A stretch of 49,282 nt of DNA from a virus. Shown here one piece after another: positions 1-8,194 of the stretch; position 1 is the stretch's first letter, and the number at the start of each line of letters is the position of its first letter. The stretch lies in the IMG/VR virus record IMGVR_UViG_3300032157_000016, positions 1 to 49,282 of that record, one strand, 5' to 3'. The notes under the pieces were generated by a model. It saw only the letters and a program-made list of their open reading frames with translations, was not told the origin of the DNA and ran no database searches. The position numbers were made by a program, and so were the translations under genes.

Positions 1-105
1 GCAAGCGACGCATTTTTTCGCCAGGAAGGACCCGTGAAAAACAAGCGAAAATCTTATATGACATAACGGCACTGCCATATTGGCGGCTCGAAATCGCTTT
101 GCATT

Positions 106-312
106 TCACGACGTTGGCACGCCGTTTTGGCATACCACCTTCAACGGTTCGGCGAGCTTCACCTTCTCGCGAAGAACATCCACGCACGATTCGACGACAT
201 CCATGAGCGTTGCCTCTGGCTTGAAGCGGCTTAGGTCTACGTGAACCTCGATCGACGAATCGATTGACGCTTCGCCTTGCGTCACGCGGTATTGAGCCTT
301 GACGATTGTCAT
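106..312 (-). CDS. hypothetical small protein at the end of the late leftward run
   Basis: Encodes 68 aa starting MTIVKAQYRV. The family is not recognised. The start was chosen because its ATG overlaps the stop of the upstream 36-aa gene in an ATGA junction; an in-frame ATG 39 nt further upstream lies inside that gene. The protein is soluble with no membrane segment, mixed beta and helix, and contains the acidic segment DVVESCVDVLREK. It is the last gene of the leftward late cluster and is followed by about 105 nt to the window edge with no convincing gene (only a 16-codon micro-ORF and an ATG frame open to the edge). Confidence 0.6.
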   Translation of the reverse strand: MTIVKAQYRVTQGEASIDSSIEVHVDLSRFKPEATLMDVVESCVDVLREKVKLAEPLKVVCQNGVPTS

Positions 313-419
313 GGTTGAACCACCAAGCGAATGAACTGAATGTGAAGCCACGTGGCTAGCGAAAGCCCCGCCGCAATCAATGCGACTATCAAAAGCCTTC
401 CGAGAATCGTTTTGCTCAT
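309..419 (-). CDS. 36-aa single-pass membrane peptide
   Basis: Short ORF starting MSKTILGRLLIVALIAAG, 36 aa, with one hydrophobic helix over about residues 5-25. Its ATG overlaps the stop of the upstream gene (TGATG) and its own stop overlaps the next start (ATGA), so it is translationally coupled on both sides. This is the main support for it being real. The function is unknown. A single-pass peptide in a late phage operon could be a holin-like or superinfection-exclusion peptide, but no family was recognised. A peptide of the same length and type occurs at 11329-11439. Confidence 0.6.
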   Translation of the reverse strand: MSKTILGRLLIVALIAAGLSLATWLHIQFIRLVVQP

Positions 420-1087
420 CACGCCTTCCCCCTCACACTCGCAACACACTTGAACGCCCACGCTCGCCCGCTGTCATCATCGACGATAAACGCCACGTAT
501 TGCTTGTCCTCTTCGATCGCCGCATTGCCGGGGATATAACCCGCATAGTTGCCGCTAGAGCCAAGGCTGGCGAGCGTCACGCTTCCATTCGTAACGCTCG
601 TGCCTTCGATCGCTTGATGCAAGAACTCGCCCGCCTGCGGATCGTAGAGCGTCAACACGGGTTCGTAGTCGTTCTTAACGCCAGTGCCATCGGGGTTCAT
701 TACGCCCCGCAACTCAAAGTAATTCGACTGCCCGATATAGAGCGTTCGCGGCTCTTGGTCCCAGCCCTCGAAAAACACCTTGCAGGCAATACGGCGAGCG
801 TGCTGTAAGCCATCGTCGTCGATTTGTAGCGTGCAACGCCGATACCCAGTGTCGTCCGGCGTTAGACTCTCTAGGTCGCATTCCTTCGCGATAACGCCCG
901 TGTATTCGCCGTCGTCCGTGTTCGGCATCGCGGCATCACCATCGGTGATGGCATCGCCCGACGAATCAACCACGAGCATCGACAGCGTGAGGTCGTTGTC
1001 GAATTCTTCGTTATCGGCGCGCGTCACACCCGCAATGCGAATGTAGTTATCGCGCCGCATGTACAAGCTGAGTTCGTCTTTAGCCAC
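419..1087 (-). CDS. hypothetical late protein, probable virion or fibre accessory
   Basis: About 222 aa from a GTG that overlaps the stop of the upstream gene, with GGGGG upstream as a possible ribosome site. An ATG at 1060 (MRRDNYIRIAG) is an alternative start. The protein is acidic and beta-rich, with repeated Asp/Gly turns (for example TPDDTGYRR and EGTSVTNGS) and no signal peptide. This composition resembles Ig-like or fibre-accessory phage proteins, but no family is recognised. It sits in the coupled run behind the tailspike candidate, so a structural or adhesion role is inferred. Confidence 0.6.
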   Translation of the reverse strand: MAKDELSLYMRRDNYIRIAGVTRADNEEFDNDLTLSMLVVDSSGDAITDGDAAMPNTDDGEYTGVIAKECDLESLTPDDTGYRRCTLQIDDDGLQHARRIACKVFFEGWDQEPRTLYIGQSNYFELRGVMNPDGTGVKNDYEPVLTLYDPQAGEFLHQAIEGTSVTNGSVTLASLGSSGNYAGYIPGNAAIEEDKQYVAFIVDDDSGRAWAFKCVASVRGKA

Positions 1088-1460
1088 CGAACATAACCCC
1101 CGATTTTTCAAATTGGGGAATCAGGTTGACGTTCTCATAAATTGCCTTGAGGACAATCGTCTTGGCGGCATTCAAGCCGCGAATATACTCCGTCGAAATT
1201 GGCCCCGGTCCGCACCATCTTTCTTCTAGCGCCTTATCGATTTGACACAGAATGTCGCCAAGTGTCTTTTTGGCTGGCGTTACTTCACCGACCACCGGAT
1301 GAATTGGACTTGCATCCACAATCCCGTCGCCGCAATCGCTACCAATAGCGACGTCAAGAACGCAATCATGGAAATTCTTTTCAACATCGATATTCCTCCG
1401 CTCTAGCGACATCATCGCATCAAGGATTTGTGATCCTGCATCGTTTCTTCGGCGAAGCAT
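1080..1460 (-). CDS. hypothetical late protein
   Basis: 126 aa from the ATG at 1460 (MLRRRNDAG). A GTG directly upstream is also possible. The C-terminal half is helical (KKTLGDILCQIDKALEERW and later). No family is recognised. The start ATG overlaps, as TGATG, the TGA of a short frame reading SERVTVL that is not the frame of the annotated upstream gene, which suggests the upstream gene once ended here. A GAAAGGG motif 13 nt upstream of the start may serve as the ribosome site. Confidence 0.5.
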   Translation of the reverse strand: MLRRRNDAGSQILDAMMSLERRNIDVEKNFHDCVLDVAIGSDCGDGIVDASPIHPVVGEVTPAKKTLGDILCQIDKALEERWCGPGPISTEYIRGLNAAKTIVLKAIYENVNLIPQFEKSGVMFGG

Positions 1461-1465
1461 CACAA

Positions 1466-1483
1466 CACCGTCACCCTTTCACT
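1466..1483. repeat. 18-bp direct repeat, copy 1
   Basis: caccgtcaccctttcact occurs here and again at 1728-1745. On the minus strand both copies encode ERVTVL followed by a stop. Similarity extends about 20 bp further upstream of the tail (CCGGC and GAG stretches) with small indels. Confidence 0.85.
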
Positions 1484-1484
1484 T

Positions 1485-1718
1485 CTACGCTCTGCCGGAT
1501 TTTCTCATCACGCCGTAGGCGTCTAGTGCATCTAGCCCGCGAAGTTCCTTCAGTGGTTCGTCAAAAACGCTGCGTTCAAATTCAAGCCGAAGCCGAATTT
1601 CATCTATTGGTCTGCCCTTGATGCGAATGAACTCCGCCCGCTTCACATGCTTGATGTTGACCATGTCGACAATTCGACAGGAATCGTCCGCAGTTGGGCG
1701 AGGGATTGAAATGAACAT
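1485..1718 (-). CDS. hypothetical small protein, possibly frameshifted at its 3' end
   Basis: 77 aa starting MFISIPRPTADDSC, directly downstream of the tailspike candidate (stop at 1722, ATG at 1718). It is a compact mixed protein ending GVMRKSGRA. A change of frame at the AGAAAATCC stretch near its end would let translation continue to a tail ending SERVTVL, the same seven residues that end the upstream 727-aa protein. The gene is bracketed by two identical 18-bp copies that encode this tail, so it may be an inserted or duplicated segment. The function is unknown. Confidence 0.45.
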   Translation of the reverse strand: MFISIPRPTADDSCRIVDMVNIKHVKRAEFIRIKGRPIDEIRLRLEFERSVFDEPLKELRGLDALDAYGVMRKSGRA

Positions 1719-1721
1719 GAC

Positions 1722-3905
1722 CTAAAGCACCGTCACCCTTTCACTACCCCTCGCCGGCTTCACTCTCGCCGCCGCCGGTCGTGCTACGTTGACTACACTC
1801 TCGCCCGCAATCCGCTTCGGTCCCAACTCCGCCAAGAGCGGATTCATCAACACGCGATCGACGGGCAGCGGCAGCAAGAGCAAATCGCTTGGCGTGAGGA
1901 AATCCCTTGCCGGTGACGCCGCTTGCAGCCAGAACAAACCCGCCTGCGTCTGGCGATACTTGGGCGGCGTGAACGTCCCGCCGCTCCACCACGAGATCGC
2001 AGCGGCTTGGGCTTGCGTGTACGTGTTGAAGCTGCTGCCGGTGTGCTGAATCGAAAGCACGACCTGCGAGCCGTCGAGTCGATACGACAAGATGTTCGTG
2101 AACGTGTTGCCGAAGTCGTTGATGGTCGGCTTGTCGAGGTTGAGGCTAATCAAGGCGTTGTAGCTCGCCGCGCCTTGCAAGCCGGTCGTGTTCGACGGTG
2201 AACGGTCTAGTAGGGCGATGTCGCTAAATGTGTTGTCTCGAATCCGGTCCCAGTCCGTATTCTCGCCGGCTTCGTAAGCCAGCCGAATCGAGCACTCGTT
2301 GGCGATGATACGCCGGACCGTGTTTCGCAAAACCTCGTTGTCGGTCTGGTTCGGATTCGTGGCGAGCGCCAAGCCCCAGCCGGGGCACGCCATTCCCGCG
2401 CCGAATAGCACGAGATCCTCCAAGAGACAATCTTGCGTGCCGGTCATTTGAATCCCGGCCGCCGGCCAATCACGAAGCTGGCCGAACGGACCGACGCGAC
2501 CACGACGTAGAATCCAGTCGTTTCCGCCGATGCCACCGGCGCCGTAGCCCAGGATGCCCGTGTGGGCGTAGTTCTCAACCTCGAAATCCTCCAAGGTGAG
2601 TTCGTCGCAGCGATCGCCGCGGAGCATAGAATGCCCGGCTTGACCACGGAAGCGAAGCATGCGACCGAAGAATCGATCAGCCGTGCTTGCCAGGTCGAGA
2701 CCTTCGCTTGTGCCGGTGATCGTCGCGCCGCTTTGATTGTCGCTTTCGATGTACGGGAAATTCCGCTTACTCGGCTCCAGAACGGAATGTGAGAGACGGA
2801 AGTCATTGACGTCGACCGATACGCAACTGACGCTATCATCGGCATCGAGCGGCGATGTGCTGCCCGACCAGCCGTAGTCCTTGAACTCCGAATCGGCGGT
2901 CGGATGACTGACCGAGCATCCGCGATGCTGACCGATGTACGAACCGTGAATCCACGACTCGGCAGACGAGCTTGTGGCGATGCTGCTGAGCGCTAGAACC
3001 GACCCTTGATTGTAAATCCGACGACCACCGGATGCCGTTCGATAACCCAGCGTCCTAATATGCGCCCAAGGAAACAGCTTGCGGTAGCACGCGAACTGCG
3101 TTCCGACTTGGAATACGCCGGCGCTCGTTTCTTCCTTGCCTTGCTCGATGATAGGGTTCGTGCCGGGGTAGTTTCGTGCTACCAATCGCGTCAATTGCGT
3201 TGCCGTCGCACTGAGATTGCGCCAAGCCGTGCGTTTGGTCAGATAGTGCGTCCCGCCGTTCAGATACAGCGTCGTTTCCCGGCCGGCGCGGTTAAAGAAC
3301 CGATCGAACTCGTTGGCCGCGCCGTTGTTCCCCTCGTCGGTGTCCTCGATGTACGCGAACCGGGTCCAGGTGTATTGCTCCGAGCCGTTGAACAGGAACT
3401 GGCCGGGGAGCGGCGTGCCGTTCAGGTCCGCCAGTTGGTTGCTGCTGCCGCGCAATCGTCGCTTCGCCCCCGTGTCACTCGGATCGATCGAAATCACGTC
3501 CGTGCGCCCCGTCATCAGCCCTAGCGGGTCGTAGCCGCTCCACGGCAGGCGTTCGGGGAAGTCGAGCCAGTGCTTTAGAATCGCATCGAGCCATTCGTCC
3601 CGGTCGTGCAGCGTCAGCGTCGTGTCGATCGCCCACGAGCAATCGGCGCGGGCTTTGGCGATGAGATACGTCTTCGCTTCGCTAGTCAGCAGTGTCGGGT
3701 CAGCAACCCACGAGGCGAACAGCGTCGAGTAGGCAACGAAGTCATCGATAACGTCGGTGCGGAACCAGGCGCGGTTGATCGCCTTGACTTGGGCGAGGGT
3801 TAGGGCGTCGGGGGATGGAGACACACCGGCGCCGATTAGACCGCCGGTAATCATTTCGGCGATGCTGCCGGGGATGCCATAAGCGATGACGCCGCGGACG
3901 GCCAT
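1722..3905 (-). CDS. putative tailspike or tail fibre with a beta-helix-like domain
   Basis: 727 aa. Residues 1-150 are helical and may be the virion-attachment part. From about residue 150 to 620 there are many short turns rich in Gly, Asn and Asp (GNDWILRRGRVGPFG, TGTQDCLLEDLVLFG, NEVLRNTVRRIIAN), the pattern of right-handed parallel beta-helix (pectate-lyase-like) proteins. Known family behaviour: such domains form trimeric tailspikes that bind or cleave surface polysaccharide. No catalytic motif can be assigned by eye. Its start overlaps the upstream stop (TGATG). It ends in a short basic tail, PARGSERVTVL, that is duplicated downstream. The host-range role is inferred from fold and position. 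Confidence 0.65.
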   Translation of the reverse strand: MAVRGVIAYGIPGSIAEMITGGLIGAGVSPSPDALTLAQVKAINRAWFRTDVIDDFVAYSTLFASWVADPTLLTSEAKTYLIAKARADCSWAIDTTLTLHDRDEWLDAILKHWLDFPERLPWSGYDPLGLMTGRTDVISIDPSDTGAKRRLRGSSNQLADLNGTPLPGQFLFNGSEQYTWTRFAYIEDTDEGNNGAANEFDRFFNRAGRETTLYLNGGTHYLTKRTAWRNLSATATQLTRLVARNYPGTNPIIEQGKEETSAGVFQVGTQFACYRKLFPWAHIRTLGYRTASGGRRIYNQGSVLALSSIATSSSAESWIHGSYIGQHRGCSVSHPTADSEFKDYGWSGSTSPLDADDSVSCVSVDVNDFRLSHSVLEPSKRNFPYIESDNQSGATITGTSEGLDLASTADRFFGRMLRFRGQAGHSMLRGDRCDELTLEDFEVENYAHTGILGYGAGGIGGNDWILRRGRVGPFGQLRDWPAAGIQMTGTQDCLLEDLVLFGAGMACPGWGLALATNPNQTDNEVLRNTVRRIIANECSIRLAYEAGENTDWDRIRDNTFSDIALLDRSPSNTTGLQGAASYNALISLNLDKPTINDFGNTFTNILSYRLDGSQVVLSIQHTGSSFNTYTQAQAAAISWWSGGTFTPPKYRQTQAGLFWLQAASPARDFLTPSDLLLLPLPVDRVLMNPLLAELGPKRIAGESVVNVARPAAARVKPARGSERVTVL
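1728..1745. repeat. 18-bp direct repeat, copy 2
   Basis: Identical to 1466-1483, 262 bp away. Here it is the real 3' end of the 727-aa tailspike candidate gene. Together the two copies bracket the small gene at 1485-1718. Confidence 0.85.
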
Positions 3906-5242
3906 CAGCCTGCCCTCGTGATCGAGGTCGGATCTTCGGCGTCGTCGAGCGTATACGTCGCAGCGACCGTCGAATGATTGAATTTCTTGAGCGTTTTAGT
4001 AGTCGTTCCGCTCGTACTCGCCTCGCCAAGATGAGCCAGCGTTTCGCAGCACGCTTGAGCCAGCGTCGGCGCCGCCCCGTTTGTGCGGTAACTCTCGGTC
4101 ATCTGCGTCGTCAGAACGGCAGTTGCGTTCTCCGCGGCAGTCGGTAGGGCGTCGAGTTGCGTATCGAGGTTGGCGCTCGCTAGACCGACAGCAGTGCGAA
4201 TCCCGGCGGCATCGATGTCGGTAAATCCCGTGACACCAACGCCCTTGGCCAAGACGATATTCGTACCAGCGGTCAGCACGCGCGTCGCAACCGCCCACAC
4301 ATCCGCCGCCGAGTGCGTGGAGTAGCTCGCCGCCACAATCGTTCGCGCCTCAAATTCGGCGACGGTCGGAACGTCGAGTAATAGTGTCCGCAGGGCCGCG
4401 TTCCCGTGAGTGCCGCTATTGACGATGGCGTAAGCGTCCCCGGTTTGGGCAGTGCCCATATTGTCTCGAATCGCCTGCTGAGAATCCGTCGTATTGTCAT
4501 AAGCCCCCGCCCCGCTTCCCCAGTTCTGATTGATCCACCCCAGGGCGCTCGACAAGTCGGCGGCTGCGGCGGCATCCTTGCGGGCGAGCAATGCGACGAA
4601 CTGACGCAAAGACGTGATGTCTGCAATCGTGTCCAGGGTCAGCGTTGCCTCAGCGGAGTCGTTGTGAAACAGAGCGTGCCAGTTAGTGATAGCGTCGGCG
4701 GTGATCGCCGACCCGCCAAGGTGCGTAACATTCGCCTTCCACACGTCATTCGTCGCGTCGTAGTTCGTGGCGAAGTCGGTCGCAAACACCGTGTTCAGGT
4801 TCGTGATCGACGTGGCGGATGGCGTTCTCGCCAACACCGCCGCAATATCCGCCGACACGCTCGCCCCAGCCGGAGCGCCGAGACGGGCGAAACTATCGCC
4901 GGTCTGCGCCGTGCCGTATCCCGCCGCGCTCGCCGCAAACAAGGCGTCGTAAACCGCCTCCTCGATGACCTGCATCCGCACCGGAGCGCAGGCATTCGTC
5001 GTGTCATCAATGGCGACGGTCAGCAGCCCCACCGTATCCGTATCCGAGGTCGTCAGCACGAGGTCGTATGTCCCGGCGCTAACGTGCGTGAGCGTTGCCG
5101 AGCCGTTCAACGCCGCGAAGTTGCCCGTGGTTTTCTTGAGCTTGAAGTCGCCGACGACGCAATCCGTCACGGCCACGCCATCCGCATCCAGGACGGGGCC
5201 GATGGAAAGCTCCAACGCTGTTGATTGCCGTGCTGGGATCAT
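3905..5242 (-). CDS. fibre-like structural protein, Ala/Thr-rich
   Basis: 445 aa. The start MIPARQSTALELS was chosen because its ATG forms an ATGA overlap with the upstream stop. The N-terminal 110 residues look like an Ig-like or baseplate-type beta domain (GPVLDADGVAVTDC and later VSAGTYDLVLTTSDTDTVG). The rest is a long Ala/Thr/Asp-rich series of short helices with repeated phrases such as GTAQTGDSFARLG and GTAQTGDAYAIV. This layout is typical of phage fibre or neck-whisker shafts. No enzyme motif is seen. It lies between the LamG-like protein and the tailspike candidate, so a tail-fibre shaft or connector role is inferred. Confidence 0.6.
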   Translation of the reverse strand: MIPARQSTALELSIGPVLDADGVAVTDCVVGDFKLKKTTGNFAALNGSATLTHVSAGTYDLVLTTSDTDTVGLLTVAIDDTTNACAPVRMQVIEEAVYDALFAASAAGYGTAQTGDSFARLGAPAGASVSADIAAVLARTPSATSITNLNTVFATDFATNYDATNDVWKANVTHLGGSAITADAITNWHALFHNDSAEATLTLDTIADITSLRQFVALLARKDAAAAADLSSALGWINQNWGSGAGAYDNTTDSQQAIRDNMGTAQTGDAYAIVNSGTHGNAALRTLLLDVPTVAEFEARTIVAASYSTHSAADVWAVATRVLTAGTNIVLAKGVGVTGFTDIDAAGIRTAVGLASANLDTQLDALPTAAENATAVLTTQMTESYRTNGAAPTLAQACCETLAHLGEASTSGTTTKTLKKFNHSTVAATYTLDDAEDPTSITRAG

Positions 5243-6036
5243 GCTGCCCCTCCAATCAGAACCCGCCGCCGACGATTGCCTGCCGGTGCTGCCACCGACT
5301 GCGCCACCACTCTCCGCTTGATCCAATTAAGGGTCTGCGGGCTGCCGAGGCGAAGTTCGTTGTGAACGGACAGCATTTCGCTTGCCGACAGCACTCGCCC
5401 CCAAACCGACACGTAGGTAATTTTTCCAGGCCACGGACGATCGGCAGCCGCACGATTGCCGATGATGACGGGATTGGAGTTGGTAGCGATTGCCCCCGTG
5501 ACGGTGGTTGACCCACCGGCCAATCCATCCGAGTAAATAATCATGCCATTCGTTTCACCGCTGCGGTACGTTCCGCCAATGGTTCGCCAGTTGCCCGTCA
5601 CGGTCGGGACTGCCGGAGAGACTTGCAGATTGGTTCCGTTGATGAGGAACTGCGGGGTAGTTTGCGTGCCGTAGTTGATAGCAAATGAAGCCACGTCGTT
5701 TTTCGTGATGATGCGACCATTGCTAACCGCTCCAGATGCCCAGACTCGCGCGACAACCGTAAGTTCCGTAAGTCCGCTGACCGGCACGTCTCCACAGGTC
5801 ACGTAGTCGTTGCTGCCATCGAAGTCCAATGCCCCGAACAGACCGCTGCCCGCTGCCCCCACCCAATCAGTCGCCGGGTCCATGTTGGTGAGAACGCCCG
5901 TATTTCGACGGCAAAGATCAATCAACGTACTGCCGCCCATCAACCCCGGAACGCACAGCCAGCGCGAAACTAGACCGCGATTCAGCGGGTCTAGCCAGTT
6001 GATCGGGCACACCATGTCGAGGGCTGGGGCGGTCAT
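5239..6036 (-). CDS. LamG/concanavalin A-like lectin domain protein
   Basis: 265 aa. The core at about residues 60-225 reads as a LamG-like jelly roll: ALDFDGSNDYVTCGD, then LTVVARVWASG, GRIITKND, IYSDGLAGGS and the closing strand ITYVSVWGRVLSASEM. Known family behaviour: these folds bind glycans and are frequent in phage adhesion proteins. A basic C-terminus (RRRRVLIGGAA) ends at an ATGA overlap with the next fibre gene. A short N-terminal segment (PLNRGLVSRWL) resembles phage proteins in which such domains decorate tail tips or capsids. It is inferred to bind the planctomycete surface. Confidence 0.75.
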   Translation of the reverse strand: MTAPALDMVCPINWLDPLNRGLVSRWLCVPGLMGGSTLIDLCRRNTGVLTNMDPATDWVGAAGSGLFGALDFDGSNDYVTCGDVPVSGLTELTVVARVWASGAVSNGRIITKNDVASFAINYGTQTTPQFLINGTNLQVSPAVPTVTGNWRTIGGTYRSGETNGMIIYSDGLAGGSTTVTGAIATNSNPVIIGNRAAADRPWPGKITYVSVWGRVLSASEMLSVHNELRLGSPQTLNWIKRRVVAQSVAAPAGNRRRRVLIGGAA

Positions 6037-6662
6037 CAGGCGATGTTGTCGGAGTCGTGCGTGATGGCAATGGCTTTAATGTGACCATTCGCGCCAGTCG
6101 CCCCTTCGTGCGACCAGATAACGCGAAACGATTCCACCGACTCCAGGTTCAGGGACACAACGAAGCGGCTGGCGTCGTTCCAGATGACATCTGACGAGTC
6201 CTTTTGATTCGTCAAGCCATCTTCCAGCGTGATACTGGTATTCGTGACCTGCGTGCGTTCTGTCGCCCACTCACTGTCGGCGAGTGTGCCCGTATCTTGG
6301 ATGTAGAGTTCGTCGCCAACCGCGAATCCAGTCGTGCTTGCGACCGCCATGACGGTTTCTGCCACCGGCTCTGTTGCCGTCATGGCCTCGGTGTCCGGCG
6401 TCGTCCCCTTCGCGGTCAACGTAGCGACCGTGATCCAATGCTCGGTTGCCGTTCCGTCACCCGCATCGGGGCGAACCTGGACTTTGAATGATCCGGGATT
6501 CGTGTCAGCCGTCGCTTCGACGTAGCCGTGGTAGAGGAAGATCGTCGCCGCCCGCTTCGTGCGGCAGTCGATCGCCGACCCCACAATCGTCGTCGGATGC
6601 GTTGCCGCTTGATGCGCCAGCACTTCGACGGAATCAGTTTTGTTCGGCGTGACTGTGGACAT
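6036..6662 (-). CDS. hypothetical structural protein
   Basis: 208 aa, beta-rich, with no signal peptide. It contains a central GFAVGDELYIQDTGTLADSE segment resembling the DELYIQ-type strands of phage tail proteins, and a C-terminal strand VESFRVIWSHEG. No family is named with confidence. It is coupled to the LamG-like gene by a TGATG overlap and starts 3 nt after the upstream stop, so it belongs to the same fibre and adhesion run. Confidence 0.6.
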   Translation of the reverse strand: MSTVTPNKTDSVEVLAHQAATHPTTIVGSAIDCRTKRAATIFLYHGYVEATADTNPGSFKVQVRPDAGDGTATEHWITVATLTAKGTTPDTEAMTATEPVAETVMAVASTTGFAVGDELYIQDTGTLADSEWATERTQVTNTSITLEDGLTNQKDSSDVIWNDASRFVVSLNLESVESFRVIWSHEGATGANGHIKAIAITHDSDNIA

Positions 6663-6664
6663 GG

Positions 6665-7171
6665 TTAGCTAGGTAGATTGAGTGCGTCGATAACGTCTTG
6701 CGAAGTGATCGGCTGGTCGTAACCCAGAACGGCAGGACCGTTGCCGTCGGCGTCGATCGACGTGCCAGCGCCAGAAGTTTTCAGAAGCTTCTCGGCAACC
6801 GTTGCATCTCGCTGGCAATGCGAAAAGACAACGGCACGGTTCGCCAAGTCGGCAGCAGTGCCCTTCCAGCACTCAACGATGCCAGCGCGGATGCCAGCGC
6901 CAGAAGGATCGAAACCATTCTCGCCGTTGACTTCCTTGGACCGAGAAAGCCACGTCCAGATTCGATCCTTGCCGACCGAAAGATTGTCAACACGAGTCCA
7001 GTCAAAGCCGTTGTTGAAAATCTCCCGCTCGGAAACGAATGGTCGATAGACTTTGAACGCCGGGCTAGCGGTCGTATTCAATGCCGCCGCCGCCTCATGT
7101 TCTGTCATCGCTCCGGCATTCGCCAGCAGCCACGTTTTCAGGGTCGCCAATTGTTCGTTCGTTAGTGCCAT
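6665..7171 (-). CDS. conserved phage protein of unknown function
   Basis: 168 aa starting MALTNEQLATLKTWLLAN, with AGGAGGA upstream. The N-terminal helix and the central segment VDNLSVGKDRIWTWLSRSKE resemble a small protein seen near tail and lysis genes of many tailed phages. The family name is not recalled and no activity is known. The protein is soluble and lacks membrane segments. It is the first member of the fibre run after the membrane/coiled-coil gene, with a 66-nt gap upstream that may hold regulatory sequence, although no clear promoter is seen there. Confidence 0.65.
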   Translation of the reverse strand: MALTNEQLATLKTWLLANAGAMTEHEAAAALNTTASPAFKVYRPFVSEREIFNNGFDWTRVDNLSVGKDRIWTWLSRSKEVNGENGFDPSGAGIRAGIVECWKGTAADLANRAVVFSHCQRDATVAEKLLKTSGAGTSIDADGNGPAVLGYDQPITSQDVIDALNLPS

Positions 7172-7237
7172 CGCTCAGTCCTCCTATTCGTTCAACCACA
7201 ACTCTCGTCGCCGCTCGTGCCGTGACGGCGGGCGAAT

Positions 7238-7579
7238 TCATTCCTTACTCACCCGGTCGATCCGTTTCTCGGCGTCGCGGAGACGCTTTAAGGCGTCGTC
7301 CATGTCCGACTTCATTCGCTCCTGGTTGATGCTCAGTCGCTCGGCAACCAGTGTTAGCCGGTCGATAATCTCTCGCTGCTTCTCGATCGCTACTGCCCTC
7401 TGCCCGTTTTGTTCCTTCGATAACTCACTGGCTTGCTCGACTCGCAACCACGAGGCACATGCCACGAGCAGCAAGCCGATGATTCCGATCCACTGCCCCA
7501 CCGTGACCTTGATCGGGGTGGACGCCGTGATCGAGCCATTGCGATGCCGTGAGTCGTCACACGCTGCTGCGTCTGCCAT
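7238..7579 (-). CDS. membrane-anchored coiled-coil protein
   Basis: 113 aa. A polar N-terminus of about 25 residues is followed by one membrane helix (VTVGQWIGIIGLLLVACASWL, about 25-45), then a long charged coiled coil to the end (KEQNGQRAVAIEKQREII, RMKSDMDDALKRL). This architecture is common in phage holin-associated or spanin-like inner membrane components. GGAAGGGG lies 7 nt before the ATG. With no endolysin visible nearby, a role in lysis is inferred from topology only. Confidence 0.6.
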   Translation of the reverse strand: MADAAACDDSRHRNGSITASTPIKVTVGQWIGIIGLLLVACASWLRVEQASELSKEQNGQRAVAIEKQREIIDRLTLVAERLSINQERMKSDMDDALKRLRDAEKRIDRVSKE

Positions 7580-7599
7580 CGCTTGCCCCTTCCTTGGTT

Positions 7600-7651
7600 A
7601 AAAAACGGCGGGCCGCCTCGTCACACCAAACAAACACAACGACCCGCCGTT
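7600..7651 (-). terminator. intrinsic terminator closing the protease-peroxidase unit
   Basis: A 9-bp perfect stem (aacggcggg at 7604-7612 with cccgccgtt at 7643-7651) precedes a run of six T on the minus strand (7605-7600). The loop of 30 nt is long for an intrinsic terminator. A second hairpin (8-bp stem, 10-nt loop, 7664-7689) lies just upstream in the direction of transcription, and 7652-7726 holds no gene. Confidence 0.55.
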
Positions 7652-7726
7652 CTCCCGCCAAGCCATCCGCAAGCGACGGGCTGCGGATGACCGTGCTTCA
7701 ACATGACTCCGCCGAGTCCGTGTCTA

Positions 7727-8173
7727 CTAGCCGCTTGCCGAGCTACGGCTGATCGTCTTGCCGTTACGACGGACGACCGTCACCGCCTTCGACTTGCTGG
7801 CACCACCGCGATTACGAATCGGAGCCGTAGCGATACGAACCGGAGCGGCAAGCGCGCTCACCACGCCGCTGCTTTGATTGCACGTACCGCCAACGCACCC
7901 GCCTTGGGCCTGAGCCTGGACGCTCGCTTGCGGAGCCGGAGCGATAAACGCAACCTGCGGGCGAGCCGAACTAGCCGTCGCCGTAGCCGTCGCCGCACGC
8001 TGCGGACTCAAAGCCAAGCCTTGCAAGGCGCGAATCTGAGCCTCGATAGCCGCGTTCTGCACGCTTGCCGCGCTCGACGCGCTGCTCGACTGACTCTGAA
8101 CATTGCATCGCTGCGCACTCGCCTGGACGGCACAAGCCGCCAGCACAACCAGAGCTAAAACGAAACGAAACAT
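7727..8173 (-). CDS. secreted Ala/Ser/Gln-rich protein
   Basis: 148 aa with a clear Sec signal peptide (MFRFVLALVVLAACAVQASA, cleavage after residue 20). The mature part is low in complexity, rich in Ala, Ser and Gln, with a Gly/Cys cluster (GGCVGGTCNQSSG) and a basic C-terminus. Such proteins are common in planctomycete genomes and unusual in phages. GGAGGTG lies 5 nt before the start. It is the last gene of the unit that begins at 11439 and is followed by the terminator at 7600-7651. The function is unknown; an envelope role is inferred. Confidence 0.7.
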   Translation of the reverse strand: MFRFVLALVVLAACAVQASAQRCNVQSQSSSASSAASVQNAAIEAQIRALQGLALSPQRAATATATASSARPQVAFIAPAPQASVQAQAQGGCVGGTCNQSSGVVSALAAPVRIATAPIRNRGGASKSKAVTVVRRNGKTISRSSASG

Positions 8174-8194
8174 GGCACACCTCCAAAAAATGGG

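Noticed and set aside
62-104. Very short frames between the last gene and the left edge
   Set aside because: One is only 16 codons and one is open to the edge; neither has a ribosome site.
7664-7689. 8-bp hairpin upstream of the terminator at 7600-7651
   Set aside because: No T run follows it; it may only add to the neighbouring terminator, so it is not a separate feature.
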